The notes: generated by a model not told the origin, from the letters alone. A stretch of DNA of 64,000 nucleotides from Bacillus sp. RO3 (GCF_012911895.1 NZ_JAAXCV010000027.1:62001-126000); one strand, 5' to 3'. Positions 52,666 to 62,810 are shown, counted from the first letter of the stretch. Numbers and translations: made by a program.

Positions 52666-53916
52666 CTAGCAAAAAGTATCCTTTGGTTTCGGTACCGATA
52701 ATCCGAACAGCGGACGGAGATACAGGGCCAGGAACGTACCGGCGAGGGCAAGGATCCCCCAAATATAACCGTGAAGACTGAAGGAAGCAATCCCTCCAAA
52801 ATAAGCACCAATGTTACATCCGAAAGCCAAACGGGCACCGTATCCCATCAGCAGTCCACCAATGACGGACGCCATGGCATTTTTTCCGGTGATTTTATTA
52901 AAACGGAACAGACCTCCTGCTGCAGATGCAAGAAATGCTCCAAGGATGACACCGAAATTCAATACGGTTGTGGAATCAGCAAAGATCGATGCCTGTAAAG
53001 CCTCTGCATTGGCTCCTGTCCAGTAGCCCCAGCTTGCCACGTCGACTCCGAACATTCCCGCAACCTTTGAACCCCATAAAGCAAAAGCAGAGGTGATCCC
53101 CCAGGGGTTCCCGCGTGTCATGAGTGTGAGAGCATTTAACACAGCCAGCACGATGGCAGCTGCGATTAGGGGCCAAGATCCGCGTAAAATCCGTTTCCAT
53201 CCTTTTGTCGTGGGCAATGTCGCCATACGGGGAGGATTTTTCTTCTTCTCCACCCTCAGTGTAATCCACGCAATGAACCCAAAGAACAAAATGGAAACCA
53301 CCCATGCCCCAAAATAACCTAATCCTGTAGAAGTTGCTAATGAAATAGGTTCAAAGGACGGCATTTCCTCAGTCCAAAATGGAAGATGATACGCTCCAAC
53401 TGTGGCACCGATTATGAAGAACAGCAATGTGATAAACATAACGGAGCGGCCGCCGCCGATTGCGTAAAGGGTACCTGAAGCACACCCTCCTCCAAGCTGC
53501 ATGCCAATTCCGAAGAGGAAAGCGCCAACAAAAAGACTGACACCAACGGGAGATACATAACCTGCCGCTTGCCCCCCAAAGAATGTGTATCCAGTCGCAA
53601 GGATCGGGGCAAACAGCGTGACGGCAACGGCAAGCATTACCATATGCGCCCGGAGAGCCTGCCCGTTTCCAACAGACATCACTCTTCGGAAAGCAGAAGT
53701 GAATCCAAATCGTGCGTGAAATAATGTATATCCTAACAGCAGCCCCAGCACCAATAGCACCGTTTGGGCAATGTCTTGTGTAAAAAGTAAATATAGTCCA
53801 AGAATCGCTGTAACGATTAAACCACCAGCCACTAAAGATGTCTGTGGCGGGTTCAGTCCGGTACTCGCTTTCTCTGGTCCCTTTTGTTCATTAATCGGTT
53901 GAACATAGCCAGACAT
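52666..53916 (-). CDS. YeeE/YedE family (TsuA-like) sulfur-compound transporter
   Basis: The start is ATG 53916 (MSGYVQPINEQKG) seven bases after AGGAGG. It has 416 residues and about ten helices in two halves, each bearing the family cysteine motif: FGIGMQLGGGCASGT and ARLAFGCNIGAYF. Characterised YeeE proteins take up thiosulfate through these conserved cysteines. No thiosulfate-handling gene (TusA, rhodanese) is adjacent, so the substrate could be another reduced sulfur or selenium species. Confidence 0.88.
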   Translation of the reverse strand: MSGYVQPINEQKGPEKASTGLNPPQTSLVAGGLIVTAILGLYLLFTQDIAQTVLLVLGLLLGYTLFHARFGFTSAFRRVMSVGNGQALRAHMVMLAVAVTLFAPILATGYTFFGGQAAGYVSPVGVSLFVGAFLFGIGMQLGGGCASGTLYAIGGGRSVMFITLLFFIIGATVGAYHLPFWTEEMPSFEPISLATSTGLGYFGAWVVSILFFGFIAWITLRVEKKKNPPRMATLPTTKGWKRILRGSWPLIAAAIVLAVLNALTLMTRGNPWGITSAFALWGSKVAGMFGVDVASWGYWTGANAEALQASIFADSTTVLNFGVILGAFLASAAGGLFRFNKITGKNAMASVIGGLLMGYGARLAFGCNIGAYFGGIASFSLHGYIWGILALAGTFLALYLRPLFGLSVPKPKDTFC

Positions 53917-54027
53917 GAACAATCCTCCTTAATCTGATTGAATTGGTTGGAATTTATTTTACAATCGTAATAGATTCAAAGGCTGTTGTCAAAAAGATAG
54001 ACTTTACCTTCCTTTCTTCTATATAAA

Positions 54028-54055
54028 AAGCTGCTTGAGAAATCTCAAGCAGCTT
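54028..54055 (-). terminator. Strong terminator left of the MITE-like element
   Basis: AAGCTGCTTGAGA (54028-54040) and TCTCAAGCAGCTT (54043-54055) are perfectly complementary; read leftwards the stem is followed by TTTTATAT. It lies about 480 bp beyond the nucleotidyltransferase stop, whose terminator it probably was before an element inserted between them. Confidence 0.7.
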
Positions 54056-54065
54056 CATTTCTATA

Positions 54066-54463
54066 GGCTCTTTTCGTAAACATTGTTGCTTCCCTAAAGA
54101 AGATTGTAGAAGTTGATTTCCGCTCCAATCAACTTTCTGAGCATGTTTCTAAATCATTTCGATCCCAACATGTTAGAAACAACCTCTTTAAAGTTTATTA
54201 GAAGATTGCTTTTCTATTAAGGAAAAAAATATTGGTTTTCATTTCATTGTTGATTGACATATTTAGCTACATCACTACGAATTTTTAAAGATGGAAAGGC
54301 TCCTACGTAAGTAAAGACGTGCTGAGACTTTGTTTGGCTAAGCTTAGGAGGCTCCGCCGAACACCGACTGCAAGCAGAGAAGTTCCCCTTACCATTCAGC
54401 ACCTACTGACTGACAGAGTATGGCAGAGATTATGTTACAAGCAACAATAGTTGCGAAAAGAGC
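54066..54463. repeat. MITE-like noncoding element A (about 400 bp)
   Basis: Left end GCTCTTTTCGTAAACATTG (54067-54085, continuing TTGC) and right end GCAACAATAGTTGCGAAAAG (54441-54460, continuing AGC) are inverted copies matching at 20 of 23 positions. There is no ORF. The core holds CTACGTA, TGAGAC and GGAGGCTCCGCCGAA. A related, shorter element lies at 55434-55693. No target-site duplication is obvious. Confidence 0.65.
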
Positions 54464-54531
54464 GTTTCTAATCGGGAGGATGCTGTTTGAAGTCAATGGT
54501 TCAGGATATAAGCAAATCGGCTATTCTTCCA

Positions 54532-55302
54532 TCATCTCAGAACTCCTAGTAATTCTTCATCAATTGAAATACTACTATTTTGATTAACAGTTTCAAGAAA
54601 TAGTTCTATTAATCTATCAGACGCCATAGATATCCCTTCAATCGTGATGTCCTTTGGATATGTTTCAAGGAAACGTGTAATAAACTGTGGACTCAGTGAT
54701 TCATATGCTTTGAATTGATGGAGTTTTTTATTTTCATTCATGGCTTTAACATGCAGGGTTTCGTCCCTCATCGCTTCAAGCATCTTGAGTGCATAAATCA
54801 CATTATTACGCTTTAATTCCGTATGTAACTTCCTCATGCTATAAACGAATTGGAATGGAATGTCATAACCAATAGAACGATTCGTAAGATTAGTGGTAAA
54901 ACGCTGGTTTTCACTCTCCATTTTCGTAGAAACTTTACCTGATTGATCATAGACTACCTTCCACAACGGGGATTTTACATTCAATTGCTCCGTTGGAAGG
55001 ATGGACACATTGAACTCCAATCCATTCTTCATGAAGGCAATGAAAAGATATATATTGTCCCTTAGCTGTATTTCCTTGATGTAAATGGAATGAAGTGAAG
55101 AGAAGCATTCACGGATATATCTCCTTGCCTTGTCTATATCATCCACTGTGGGAGAGGACACCATGAGGTCTATATCCGAAAGCTCATCTTTGTACCCTGT
55201 CACCCCAGATCCCAACTGAACGACCCCTTCTATTAAATCCGAAGACCTGAGTTTTTCGATCATCGTTCTGAAGGCCGATTCTCTCTCTTTGTGGTTATAC
55301 AT
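54532..55302 (-). CDS. Nucleotidyltransferase-domain protein
   Basis: The start is ATG 55302 (MYNHKERESAF) behind CGAGGTGATC, giving 256 residues. The N-terminal Pol-beta-type nucleotidyltransferase motif is QLGSGVTGYKDELSDIDLMV, with a GS and DxD pair. The rest is helical. Such proteins modify small molecules or proteins; some are aminoglycoside adenylyltransferases, but the length and motif do not justify that call. It stands alone between two MITE-like elements, about 230-480 bp from any other gene, a sign of a mobile or recently disturbed neighbourhood. Confidence 0.75.
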   Translation of the reverse strand: MYNHKERESAFRTMIEKLRSSDLIEGVVQLGSGVTGYKDELSDIDLMVSSPTVDDIDKARRYIRECFSSLHSIYIKEIQLRDNIYLFIAFMKNGLEFNVSILPTEQLNVKSPLWKVVYDQSGKVSTKMESENQRFTTNLTNRSIGYDIPFQFVYSMRKLHTELKRNNVIYALKMLEAMRDETLHVKAMNENKKLHQFKAYESLSPQFITRFLETYPKDITIEGISMASDRLIELFLETVNQNSSISIDEELLGVLR

Positions 55303-55433
55303 GTGATCACCTCGATATGAATTTGGACTATCAATCATGTAGTTTTAGGCTATCAATCTGATTCCAATTATTTCAAATCGGTGACGATTTAACAATGATT
55401 TTTTTAAAATGGTGATAAATGCTCTTTTTCAAA

Positions 55434-55693
55434 GGCTCCTTTCGTAAAATTCCCCGTAAAAAGAACATCGCTTCTTTTGTATAGTTCATTGAACCTTTTG
55501 ACCTCTGACACTGTTAACCCTGATAGAAGATGAGGCGAACTACGTAGACTTCTGAAGAAGTAGGGGCGAACCGAGACCCTGTTCCCTTAAGGGGAGGAGG
55601 CCCCGGCTGAACGTCCGCCGAAAGAGAAGAAGGTCCCCTCATCATGTTGACAGAACCCTGGTTTAATAAGCAACAATCTATGCGAAAATAGGC
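55434..55693. repeat. MITE-like noncoding element B (about 260 bp)
   Basis: Ends GGCTCCTTTCGTAAAAT (55434-55450) and GCAACAATCTATGCGAAAAT (55670-55689, continuing AGGC) are the degenerate counterparts of those of element A. The core has CTACGTA, CGAGAC and TCCGCCGAAA, and GATGAGG (55529-55535) pairs with CCTCATC (55637-55643), closing a possible structured domain of about 115 nt. No ORF. Confidence 0.6.
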
Positions 55694-55744
55694 TATTCAA
55701 ATGAAAAAGAACCCCAATAAAAGAGTTCTTTTCCACAAAACTTC

Positions 55745-56521
55745 TTACTTTCCTTTAAACTCCGGCTTCCGCTTCTGGCTAAACGCCAACAAGGCTTCAA
55801 CACGATCTTCAGTAGGGATGGTCATTTCATATGCTTTTCTCTCAATCTGCAATCCAGTTTGCAGATCTGTGTTCATTCCGTTCTTCACGGCAAACTTAGC
55901 CTGCTGAAGGGCGATAGGGCCATTGGCAAGCATTGGCTCTATGAACGAATGGACCTCATGTAAGAAATTCTCTTTTTCTACTACTCTTGTCACAAGTCCG
56001 ATGTCCAAAGCTTCTTCCGAGGTCAATCGTTTAGCGGTCAGTATAAGCTCAAGGGCTTTTGACTCTCCCACCAATCTTGGGAGACGCTGGGTCCCCCCCG
56101 CTCCCGGGATGATGGCCAGACTTGTTTCGGTTAAGCCCATTGTAGTTTCTGCTACAGCGATTCTGAAATCGCAGGCCAGTGCCAGCTCCATCCCTCCCCC
56201 GAATGCGTAACCATTCATGGCGGCGACGGTTGGCTGAGGGAGGGTGGCCACTGATTGGAATACTTCACCGATTTTGTATACGTTACGAATGACTTGCTGC
56301 TCTGTCAGGGTCTTGCGCTCTTTGAGGTCGGCACCGACTGAGAAGGCTTTTCCTCCACTTCCCGTGAAGATGACGACCCTTACGTCAGGATTGATGCGGA
56401 GTGCTTCCACTACCTGCTGAAGCTCGTTCAGTGTATCGTAATTAAAGGCGTTCATGGCATGAGGTCGGTTGATGGTGACCGTCGCCAGATTGCCTTTTTG
56501 TTCTAGTAAAATGGAATCCAT
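55745..56521 (-). CDS. Enoyl-CoA hydratase/isomerase family protein
   Basis: The 258-residue crotonase-fold protein has the oxyanion-hole segments SVGADLKERKTL and MNGYAFGGGMELALACDFRIA, and GLTETSLAIIPGAGGTQRLPRLVG with the two catalytic acidic residues (Glu in LTETSLA and the one before GAGGTQRL in typical hydratases). It hydrates trans-2-enoyl-CoA in beta-oxidation. It ends 233 bp downstream of yhfL's terminator but is not in the same operon. RBS AAAGGGGAG precedes the ATG. Confidence 0.9.
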   Translation of the reverse strand: MDSILLEQKGNLATVTINRPHAMNAFNYDTLNELQQVVEALRINPDVRVVIFTGSGGKAFSVGADLKERKTLTEQQVIRNVYKIGEVFQSVATLPQPTVAAMNGYAFGGGMELALACDFRIAVAETTMGLTETSLAIIPGAGGTQRLPRLVGESKALELILTAKRLTSEEALDIGLVTRVVEKENFLHEVHSFIEPMLANGPIALQQAKFAVKNGMNTDLQTGLQIERKAYEMTIPTEDRVEALLAFSQKRKPEFKGK

Positions 56522-56714
56522 GTTTGATCTCCCCTTTGTTTAAGTGTTTCCTTCTTACTGTATGATTCGACACAAACCGAGAAAACCCTTTCATTTTCAT
56601 CCGACTGAGAGCATTAACGAAGCATTTACCCGAAAGAAGTGCCTTTTCAGCCGGTAATCAGGTCCTATATGCACACCATACCTTCTATAAGCGAGTAAGG
56701 TGATACCATAACGT

Positions 56715-56751
56715 AAAGAAGATGTTCAGTGATTTACTGAACATCTTCTTT
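56715..56751. terminator. Terminator of yhfL
   Basis: AAAGAAGATGTTCAGT (56715-56730) and ACTGAACATCTTCTTT (56736-56751) form a perfect 16-bp stem. Confidence 0.9.
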
Positions 56752-56753
56752 CT

Positions 56754-58310
56754 TTATGCTTGAAGCACTTGTTCTTTCAGTGCCCTTCTTAGTATCTTCC
56801 CAGTTGTGTTTTTTGGCAGTTCTTCAATGAACTCGATGGATGCCGGAAGCTTGTATTTGGCAAGGTGCTCTTTACAATACTCCAGCACTTCCTCTTCTGT
56901 TAAGGATGGATTTTTTTTCACAACATAACTGCTGACTGCTTCACCCAGTTCAGGATGAGGCACACCGATGACCGCCGCTTCCACGATATCCGGATGATTG
57001 TATAGGACTTCCTCGACTTCACGGGGATATACGTTGTAGCCTCCGACGATGATTAATTCTTTCTTCCGATCGACGATAGTGAAATAACCCTCTTCATCCA
57101 TGCGGGCTAAATCCCCAGTGTATAACCAGCCGTCACGGATGGTTGCAGCTGTTTCTTCTTCCATCTTGTAATAGCCCTTCATGACATTAGGACCCCTTAC
57201 GATCAGTTCACCGACTTCTCCCACAGGTACATCTTCTCCCAGTTCATCGACGACTTTATTCTCCACATTCATGATCGATGTCCCAATGGACCCTGGTTTT
57301 CTTGGACGATCCAATGGGTTGAAGCATGTCACAGGTGACGCCTCCGATAAACCGTAGCCTTCAGAAATCATGACGTTGAATTTCTTTTCAAAATTTTTCA
57401 AGAGGGCTACCGGAAGGGATGCGCCGCCTGAAATACAGAGACGGAGAGAGGATAAATCCTCAGGGTTTCCTTCTGGATACTGGAACAGGAAGTTGTACAT
57501 CGTCGGCACTCCTGCAAATACGGTTGGCTGATGAGCCTTAGATAAATCAAAGATGGCCTTGGGACTGAAGCGCGGAACGATTAACAAAGTCGCTCCAGTC
57601 ATCAACGGTGCATTCAGGACCACGGTCAAACAGAAGACGTGAAACATAGGCAGCGCCGTAATGACCGTGTCGTCTTCATTCATCTTTAAATAACTGCCTA
57701 CGTCCGTTGCATTGGAGTGAATATTTTTATGTGTCAGCATGGCGCCTTTCGGTTTTCCTGTCGTCCCTGAGGTGTAAAGGATAATGGCCACCTCATTTTC
57801 ATCGACGGGCTCCCCTTTAAACCTATGGTCCCCTTTGTCAACAACAGCTGTAAACGATTTCATTTTTGGATAGGCCATAGAAATCTTCTCTAAATCGATC
57901 CCCTTTGCCCTTTCATCCCCTGATTCACATAAGATGAAGTGCTCTACGTCTGACAGTAGATGCTGCATCTTCTCGATTAAAGGTACAAGCAAATCTAGTG
58001 TGACGATGGCTTTCACGTCACCATTCTTCAATATATAGCCAATCTCATCCGGTGTGTAAATCGGATTGATCGGGATGACCTTTAAACCAAGGCGCAGTGC
58101 CCCATATAAACCGATGACAAAATGTGGTGAATTCCCTAATACAAGTGCAATGTGATCCCCTTTTTTCAGACCTAGCTGTTCTAAACCGCTTGCAAATTTC
58201 GATACAGCACCGTTTAATTCCCCATATGTACTTGACGTATTCAGAAAATGGTAGGCTGTTTTATCTGCTTTTTCTTGAGCGATCTGGTCTAACCGTGTTG
58301 CGATATTCAA
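56754..58310 (-). CDS. yhfL: Long-chain fatty acid-CoA ligase (YhfL)
   Basis: The start is TTG 58310 ([18 protein letters not shown]) behind GGGGAGGG; upstream codons in frame lack homology. It has 518 residues. Adenylate-forming motifs: [16 protein letters not shown] (P-loop), [58 protein letters not shown], and the catalytic Lys in [15 protein letters not shown]. It activates fatty acids for beta-oxidation or lipid synthesis. Similarity and position support YhfL of B. subtilis. A FadR-type operator precedes it. Confidence 0.92.
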   Translation of the reverse strand: MNIATRLDQIAQEKADKTAYHFLNTSSTYGELNGAVSKFASGLEQLGLKKGDHIALVLGNSPHFVIGLYGALRLGLKVIPINPIYTPDEIGYILKNGDVKAIVTLDLLVPLIEKMQHLLSDVEHFILCESGDERAKGIDLEKISMAYPKMKSFTAVVDKGDHRFKGEPVDENEVAIILYTSGTTGKPKGAMLTHKNIHSNATDVGSYLKMNEDDTVITALPMFHVFCLTVVLNAPLMTGATLLIVPRFSPKAIFDLSKAHQPTVFAGVPTMYNFLFQYPEGNPEDLSSLRLCISGGASLPVALLKNFEKKFNVMISEGYGLSEASPVTCFNPLDRPRKPGSIGTSIMNVENKVVDELGEDVPVGEVGELIVRGPNVMKGYYKMEEETAATIRDGWLYTGDLARMDEEGYFTIVDRKKELIIVGGYNVYPREVEEVLYNHPDIVEAAVIGVPHPELGEAVSSYVVKKNPSLTEEEVLEYCKEHLAKYKLPASIEFIEELPKNTTGKILRRALKEQVLQA

Positions 58311-58336
58311 TTGTATCCCTCCCCTTTTAGGTAAAC

Positions 58337-58354
58337 TGAATGAATGATCATTCA
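58337..58354. promoter_or_regulatory. FadR-type operator upstream of yhfL
   Basis: TGAATGAATGATCATTCA has the palindromic arms TGAATGA/TCATTCA of the B. subtilis FadR (YsiA) consensus TGAATGAMTANTCATTCA, with one deviation. It lies 27 bp upstream of the start, so binding would block transcription until long-chain acyl-CoA is present. Confidence 0.75.
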
Positions 58355-58421
58355 TCAAACTATTAAAAGTATTCAAAATATATTCTATATAAAGAATAGT
58401 ATTAATACAAGTATCTAGACG

Positions 58422-58450
58422 AAAAAAGCCGCCCGGACAGGACGACTTTT
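58422..58450 (-). terminator. Terminator of the M14 peptidase gene
   Basis: On the minus strand AAAGTCGTCC pairs fully, with three G-U pairs, with GGGCGGCTTT and is followed by TTTT. Confidence 0.7.
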
Positions 58451-58458
58451 CCATTATC

Positions 58459-60837
58459 TTATTGTGTGAAAATAGCATTTGAAACTAGTCTGAACAGATA
58501 ATCCGTGTGATCACGGAATGTAGGTTCGAGTCCGAACAACACAACGTTTCCATCCTTCACGATCGCTGGCTTGCCTTGTGCCGCTTCACTGTTTTTCCAG
58601 TGGCCGGCAATGAAGAAGTCATCGCTGTTTTGATAGCTTGATAGAATTTGAGCGGATCCTGTATTTCCAAACCATGTTGGTTGATAGACAAATCCAAGGT
58701 CATCCGATTCATACCCGGCTGTGTAAGGTGAGTCCGTATGTGTCAATTGAACAATACCGTTGCTGTTGGATCCACCTGTTTCGACCTTCACGTCACTTAA
58801 CCCAAGTTTCGCCGTTGCTTGGGAAGCACCAGCACCAATAGCCAGATATCGGCCGCCCTCTGCGACGAAGCCTTCAACATTCTCTTTAAATGCTTCATAT
58901 TGTGCGGCATCCTTTAATCCAAATTCTGAGTTGGCCACACTATTTTGATAGGATATAAGATTCGATCTTCCATTATAAATAAACACATCCGTTGAACCTA
59001 GACCCTCTTCCGCTACCTGCATGGGAGTCTTTTCTTCAACCATGAAGCCCAGACGCTCTAAAGCGAGCTTAGTTCCAGCGTGGGACTGAGCTTTGTTGAT
59101 TCCGCCATCTTTCAAAAGGGTCACATGCTGAATCGTGATCTTTTCAGCTGATTCAGGTACGGATTGAGACGTTATCGTGACAGCTGAACCTTTCAATAAG
59201 TCAGACAGTGCGGTCTTTGCATCTGCTCCTGCATACAACGTTCCATCCTCTCCGCGATGAAGAGTGTAACCGCTCTTTACTAATTGGTTGGCAATCGCAA
59301 TGGATTGAACCGACGAGTTAGGAATCGCATAAGGTCCGTCACCAATGAGTTTTCCACTTTCATTTAAAGCTGTAACCTGTTTCGATTTAACTTTCAGTTC
59401 CGTGTCGCCCTTCACTTCCACTGCATCAAAGCCCCATAGTTCAGGCAGATTCCATGCAGAGATATCATACATGCTCGGTGTATCATCCGTAATGTCTTCC
59501 CCGTCCCATAGCATGGTGTTGGCAAGACCGGCTTTAGCCTGGTCCATTGGTACAATGTACGTTCCTTTAGGATAGGTGACACCATCAAAGGTGAAATCTT
59601 TCTGAGCTTCTTCCACAGTGATATCATTATCTTGTAGATGCTCCACAGCCTTCAGGGTTGCCGTGGGATCTTCTCCATCATTCGGAAGGATATAAGCAGA
59701 TGGGAAATGTCCCTCCGCATGGAATGGATGATCAAACTGAACTCCCCGTTTAAATACTTCGATCTGGTCCTTTACCATATCCACTTTATTTGCACTCGCA
59801 TAACCAAGCGCTCCCATTACGGCATCATACGTCCACTGAACACCATCCCAATCATTGGTCGGCGCCTCAAGCGTGTATCCGTATGCACCATGATACATGG
59901 CATACATCGGAGTGAAGATCGGAGGATAATCATCCCACCCTGATGAATCATCACGCTGGGGGATATAAGTCCCTTCCATATTCAGATAGTCTACTTTTGA
60001 TGATTCAGTATGAGTATTTTCATAGTTTTCCTTATTGGAGACGATACTGGATTCCATTGCTTCCGCTTGATTCAGTGCCCACTTAGAATACAGATCATAT
60101 TCATAGTTAGGGTTATGGGGACCCGGTTTTGCCGGTCCGCCATAAGATTTCACATAGCCATGTAAATCAAGGAAGACCATTGGATTCCATTCCGTGATCA
60201 GGTTTACCATATGTTCTGTCTCAGGCTGTGATTGCGTGATAAAATCACGGTTCAAATCAATCCCGCTTCCGTTGAAACGCGTGGCATCAATTCGGCCATC
60301 AGGATTCGCCACAACGTTGAAGATCAGGATGCTATCTTCTAGAATCCCTTTTGTTTGTTCATCCTGTTTAGTCGCAAAGCGCTCTATTAGTTGAAGCGCA
60401 GCGTCGGTTCCGACAAACTCGGTGCCATGGATCGAAGCATTGATCATGATAGGCACTTTTAAATCAGGATGCTTATCGATAAAGTCCTGTGCTTTTTCCG
60501 GGGACTTGATCATTTTCTTACGCAATCCCTTATAATACCCATACTTTCCTTTTGCTTTCGCATCCGAAACAGTCACTACAAACATATCATGGCCGGATGC
60601 CGATTTAACATCACTCTTCTCCACCGTGACACGATTGCTTTCCTGGGCGATTGTATCCAGCTTCCCTTCAATTTCAGAGTACTTTACAAAATCATAGTGC
60701 TCGCTGTTAAATAAGCTTTTTTCCTTCTCATCAAGTTGAGTGGTTTGTATCTGCGTGTGAGGAGATTGCGCTAAAACGTGTGGCGAGGTGGATAATAATG
60801 TGATACTGGCGATTCCTGCTATCATTTTTTGCTTCAT
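58459..60837 (-). CDS. Large secreted M14 zinc carboxypeptidase with C-terminal GATase-like domain
   Basis: The 792-residue precursor has a signal peptide (about 1-23, ending VLAQS). The M14 peptidase domain (about 45-370) has zinc ligands in [11 protein letters not shown] (HxxE) and [14 protein letters not shown] and the catalytic Glu in [12 protein letters not shown]. The remaining 400 residues include a middle linker and a C-terminal segment (about 560-792, [13 protein letters not shown]...[17 protein letters not shown]) resembling a ThuA/class-I GATase-like fold. It probably trims peptides or cell-wall material outside the cell. The fusion is longer than a typical M14 enzyme. Confidence 0.85.
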   Translation of the reverse strand: MKQKMIAGIASITLLSTSPHVLAQSPHTQIQTTQLDEKEKSLFNSEHYDFVKYSEIEGKLDTIAQESNRVTVEKSDVKSASGHDMFVVTVSDAKAKGKYGYYKGLRKKMIKSPEKAQDFIDKHPDLKVPIMINASIHGTEFVGTDAALQLIERFATKQDEQTKGILEDSILIFNVVANPDGRIDATRFNGSGIDLNRDFITQSQPETEHMVNLITEWNPMVFLDLHGYVKSYGGPAKPGPHNPNYEYDLYSKWALNQAEAMESSIVSNKENYENTHTESSKVDYLNMEGTYIPQRDDSSGWDDYPPIFTPMYAMYHGAYGYTLEAPTNDWDGVQWTYDAVMGALGYASANKVDMVKDQIEVFKRGVQFDHPFHAEGHFPSAYILPNDGEDPTATLKAVEHLQDNDITVEEAQKDFTFDGVTYPKGTYIVPMDQAKAGLANTMLWDGEDITDDTPSMYDISAWNLPELWGFDAVEVKGDTELKVKSKQVTALNESGKLIGDGPYAIPNSSVQSIAIANQLVKSGYTLHRGEDGTLYAGADAKTALSDLLKGSAVTITSQSVPESAEKITIQHVTLLKDGGINKAQSHAGTKLALERLGFMVEEKTPMQVAEEGLGSTDVFIYNGRSNLISYQNSVANSEFGLKDAAQYEAFKENVEGFVAEGGRYLAIGAGASQATAKLGLSDVKVETGGSNSNGIVQLTHTDSPYTAGYESDDLGFVYQPTWFGNTGSAQILSSYQNSDDFFIAGHWKNSEAAQGKPAIVKDGNVVLFGLEPTFRDHTDYLFRLVSNAIFTQ

Positions 60838-60950
60838 TTACGTACCTCCAAATTATGTAACAGTATCACGATAGAATAATTATTCATATGGGTACATAAA
60901 TATTTAGCCTTATATTTCGATCGGGAGTATTTTACCAGTTCAAACAAAAA

Positions 60951-60980
60951 AGAGAGGCTTCCCAATCAGGATACCCCTCT
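60951..60980 (-). terminator. Terminator of yhfI-lplJ
   Basis: AGAGAGG (60951-60957) faces CCCCTCT (60974-60980) with inner GGG pairs; read leftwards it ends in CTCTCTTTTTTG. Confidence 0.6.
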
Positions 60981-60988
60981 CATGTCTA

Positions 60989-61975
60989 TTAGTACACCAA
61001 ATCCACAAATTCATCCTTCGTCACATTACCGAAATAGTGTTGAATATCAACACCTTCCAAAGCCCCGGCAATGTCTTTACGTTCATAGCGAGTACCTGTC
61101 AGCTTTTCTTCGATGTCCTCTACATTACCGACTCCGAAGAAATCACCGAAAATTTTACAGTTATCTATTATCCCTTTGTTCACTTCGAGACGGACGTCAA
61201 TGGATCCGACCGGGAAGCGGTGAGAATGCTGAAGGTTGAATTTTGGTGATTTCCCGTAATTCCAGTCCCAGTTCTGATAGCGTTGTTTTGAAAGCTCATG
61301 GATGTTTTTCCAGTCTTCCTCCGTCAGGACATATTCTTCAACGTCGCTTCCGTCAAAGATATAATCCAGCAGGGTCGAACGGAATTGTTCGATACTCATT
61401 TTTTCAGACAGGAATTCTGAAATATTGGCCACACGACTACGGATCGATTTGATCCCTTTTGATTCAATCTTGTCCTTTTTCACTCGAAGAGCGGACACAA
61501 CGTTTTCCATTTCGGAATCGAACAGCAGCGTTCCGTGGCTGAACATACGGCCTTTAGTTGAGAACTGGGCGTTACCCGAAATCTTTCTGCCTTCTGCGAT
61601 AATATCGTTACGTCCGCTAAGTTCCGCCTTCACCCCCAGCTTATGAAGGGCTGAGACAACGGGTTCAGTGAATTTTTTAAAGTTATGGAAGCTCTCTCCG
61701 TCATCCTTTGTAATAAAGCTGAAATTAAGGTTTCCTAAATCGTGATAGACCGCTCCCCCACCGGAAAGGCGGCGAACGACATGAAGACCTTGCTCCTCTA
61801 CATAGTCTGTATTAATCTCTTCGATTGTATTTTGGTTCTTCCCGATAATGATGGAAGGTTCATTTATATAAAACAGTAAATAGCTTTCATTAATATCTAA
61901 GTTCTTCAGTGCATATTCTTCAATAGCAAGGTTGATCCGTGGATCAGTTATGCCTTTATTATCAATAAATAACAT
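60989..61975 (-). CDS. lplJ: Lipoate-protein ligase LplJ
   Basis: The 328-residue protein has the lipoate/octanoate ligase signature: IIGKNQNTIEEINTDYVEE, RRLSGGGAVYHDLGNLNFSF, RNDIIAEGRKISGNAQF and the C-terminal small domain with GKSPKFN. It adenylates lipoate and attaches it to lipoyl domains of E2 subunits and GcvH in the cytosol. Size and neighbours match B. subtilis LplJ (YhfJ). It starts 11 bp after yhfI, so the two are cotranscribed. RBS AGGAGG precedes the start. Confidence 0.93.
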   Translation of the reverse strand: MLFIDNKGITDPRINLAIEEYALKNLDINESYLLFYINEPSIIIGKNQNTIEEINTDYVEEQGLHVVRRLSGGGAVYHDLGNLNFSFITKDDGESFHNFKKFTEPVVSALHKLGVKAELSGRNDIIAEGRKISGNAQFSTKGRMFSHGTLLFDSEMENVVSALRVKKDKIESKGIKSIRSRVANISEFLSEKMSIEQFRSTLLDYIFDGSDVEEYVLTEEDWKNIHELSKQRYQNWDWNYGKSPKFNLQHSHRFPVGSIDVRLEVNKGIIDNCKIFGDFFGVGNVEDIEEKLTGTRYERKDIAGALEGVDIQHYFGNVTKDEFVDLVY

Positions 61976-61986
61976 CGTTCATCCTC

Positions 61987-62721
61987 CTAAATATCTACTT
62001 CCATATCCTTTTCTGCTAATAACACTTCGCCCTTATAGATGCTCTTGGCTTCCGTCACCAATTGACCCAGGTCTCCAAAATGCGGTAAATGAGTGAGAAC
62101 TAGCTTTCCTGCATTCGTTTCCCTAGCCAGTTTCCCTGCGTCTAGACTCGTCATATGACCGGCGTTCGAGGCATCCATCCCTCCATAGAAATTGCATTCA
62201 CAAAGCAATACATCCGAGTCTTTCCCAAATGGAACAAAGGACTCCTTGAATGCAGAATCTGCAGTATAGAACAGCGATTTGCCATCTGCCTCGAATCTCA
62301 TCCCGTAGCATGGCACCGGATGTTTGGTCTTCACAAATGATACCTCGAACGGACCAATCGATAAGGTTGTATCTTCCTTATATTCATGGGCTTTCATTAA
62401 ATCTTTATATGTAATCGTATCGTAACCCCGTCGATCTTCCCCATGGGCATATACAGGTAATGTACCGTTATTTTTCCCAAGGAAGTATTGAATCAGTAAA
62501 GCGTGTTGCAGTACACCTATATCTGCTACATGATCCGGATGATAGTGGGACAGAAGGACCGCATCCAGATTTGTTGCCTCCACGTGATGCTGGAGATGGG
62601 ATAGGACTCCGCTGCCACAGTCCATAAGCAGTTTAAAGCCGTTATGCTCAAGTAAATACCCGCTGCTCGCTTCCCCGGCTTTCGGATAGCCGCCCCATTG
62701 GCCGATAACGGTTAGCTTCAT
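61987..62721 (-). CDS. yhfI: Metallo-beta-lactamase fold hydrolase YhfI
   Basis: The 244-residue protein has the MBL metal motif LLSHYHPDHVADI and later ligands in HMTSLDAG and LVLTHLPHFGD. It resembles RNase Z-like small hydrolases but lacks the specific tRNase Z exosite. The family role is hydrolysis of a phosphoester or lipid-like ester; the substrate is unknown. It is upstream of lplJ and cotranscribed, as in B. subtilis yhfI-yhfJ. Promoter lies in the divergent region with yhfH. Confidence 0.87.
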   Translation of the reverse strand: MKLTVIGQWGGYPKAGEASSGYLLEHNGFKLLMDCGSGVLSHLQHHVEATNLDAVLLSHYHPDHVADIGVLQHALLIQYFLGKNNGTLPVYAHGEDRRGYDTITYKDLMKAHEYKEDTTLSIGPFEVSFVKTKHPVPCYGMRFEADGKSLFYTADSAFKESFVPFGKDSDVLLCECNFYGGMDASNAGHMTSLDAGKLARETNAGKLVLTHLPHFGDLGQLVTEAKSIYKGEVLLAEKDMEVDI

Positions 62722-62810
62722 ATTTAAACCCCGCCCTTCACTTTAGTTTGTATCCCTACTATACTTCATTGTGCCTATTTTTTCATTTTTTTCGCCTATT
62801 TTTGAATTAA

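Noticed and set aside
54532-55302. Aminoglycoside adenylyltransferase (AadK/ANT) call
   Set aside because: Only the generic nucleotidyltransferase motif is visible; no ANT-specific C-terminal pattern is recognised.
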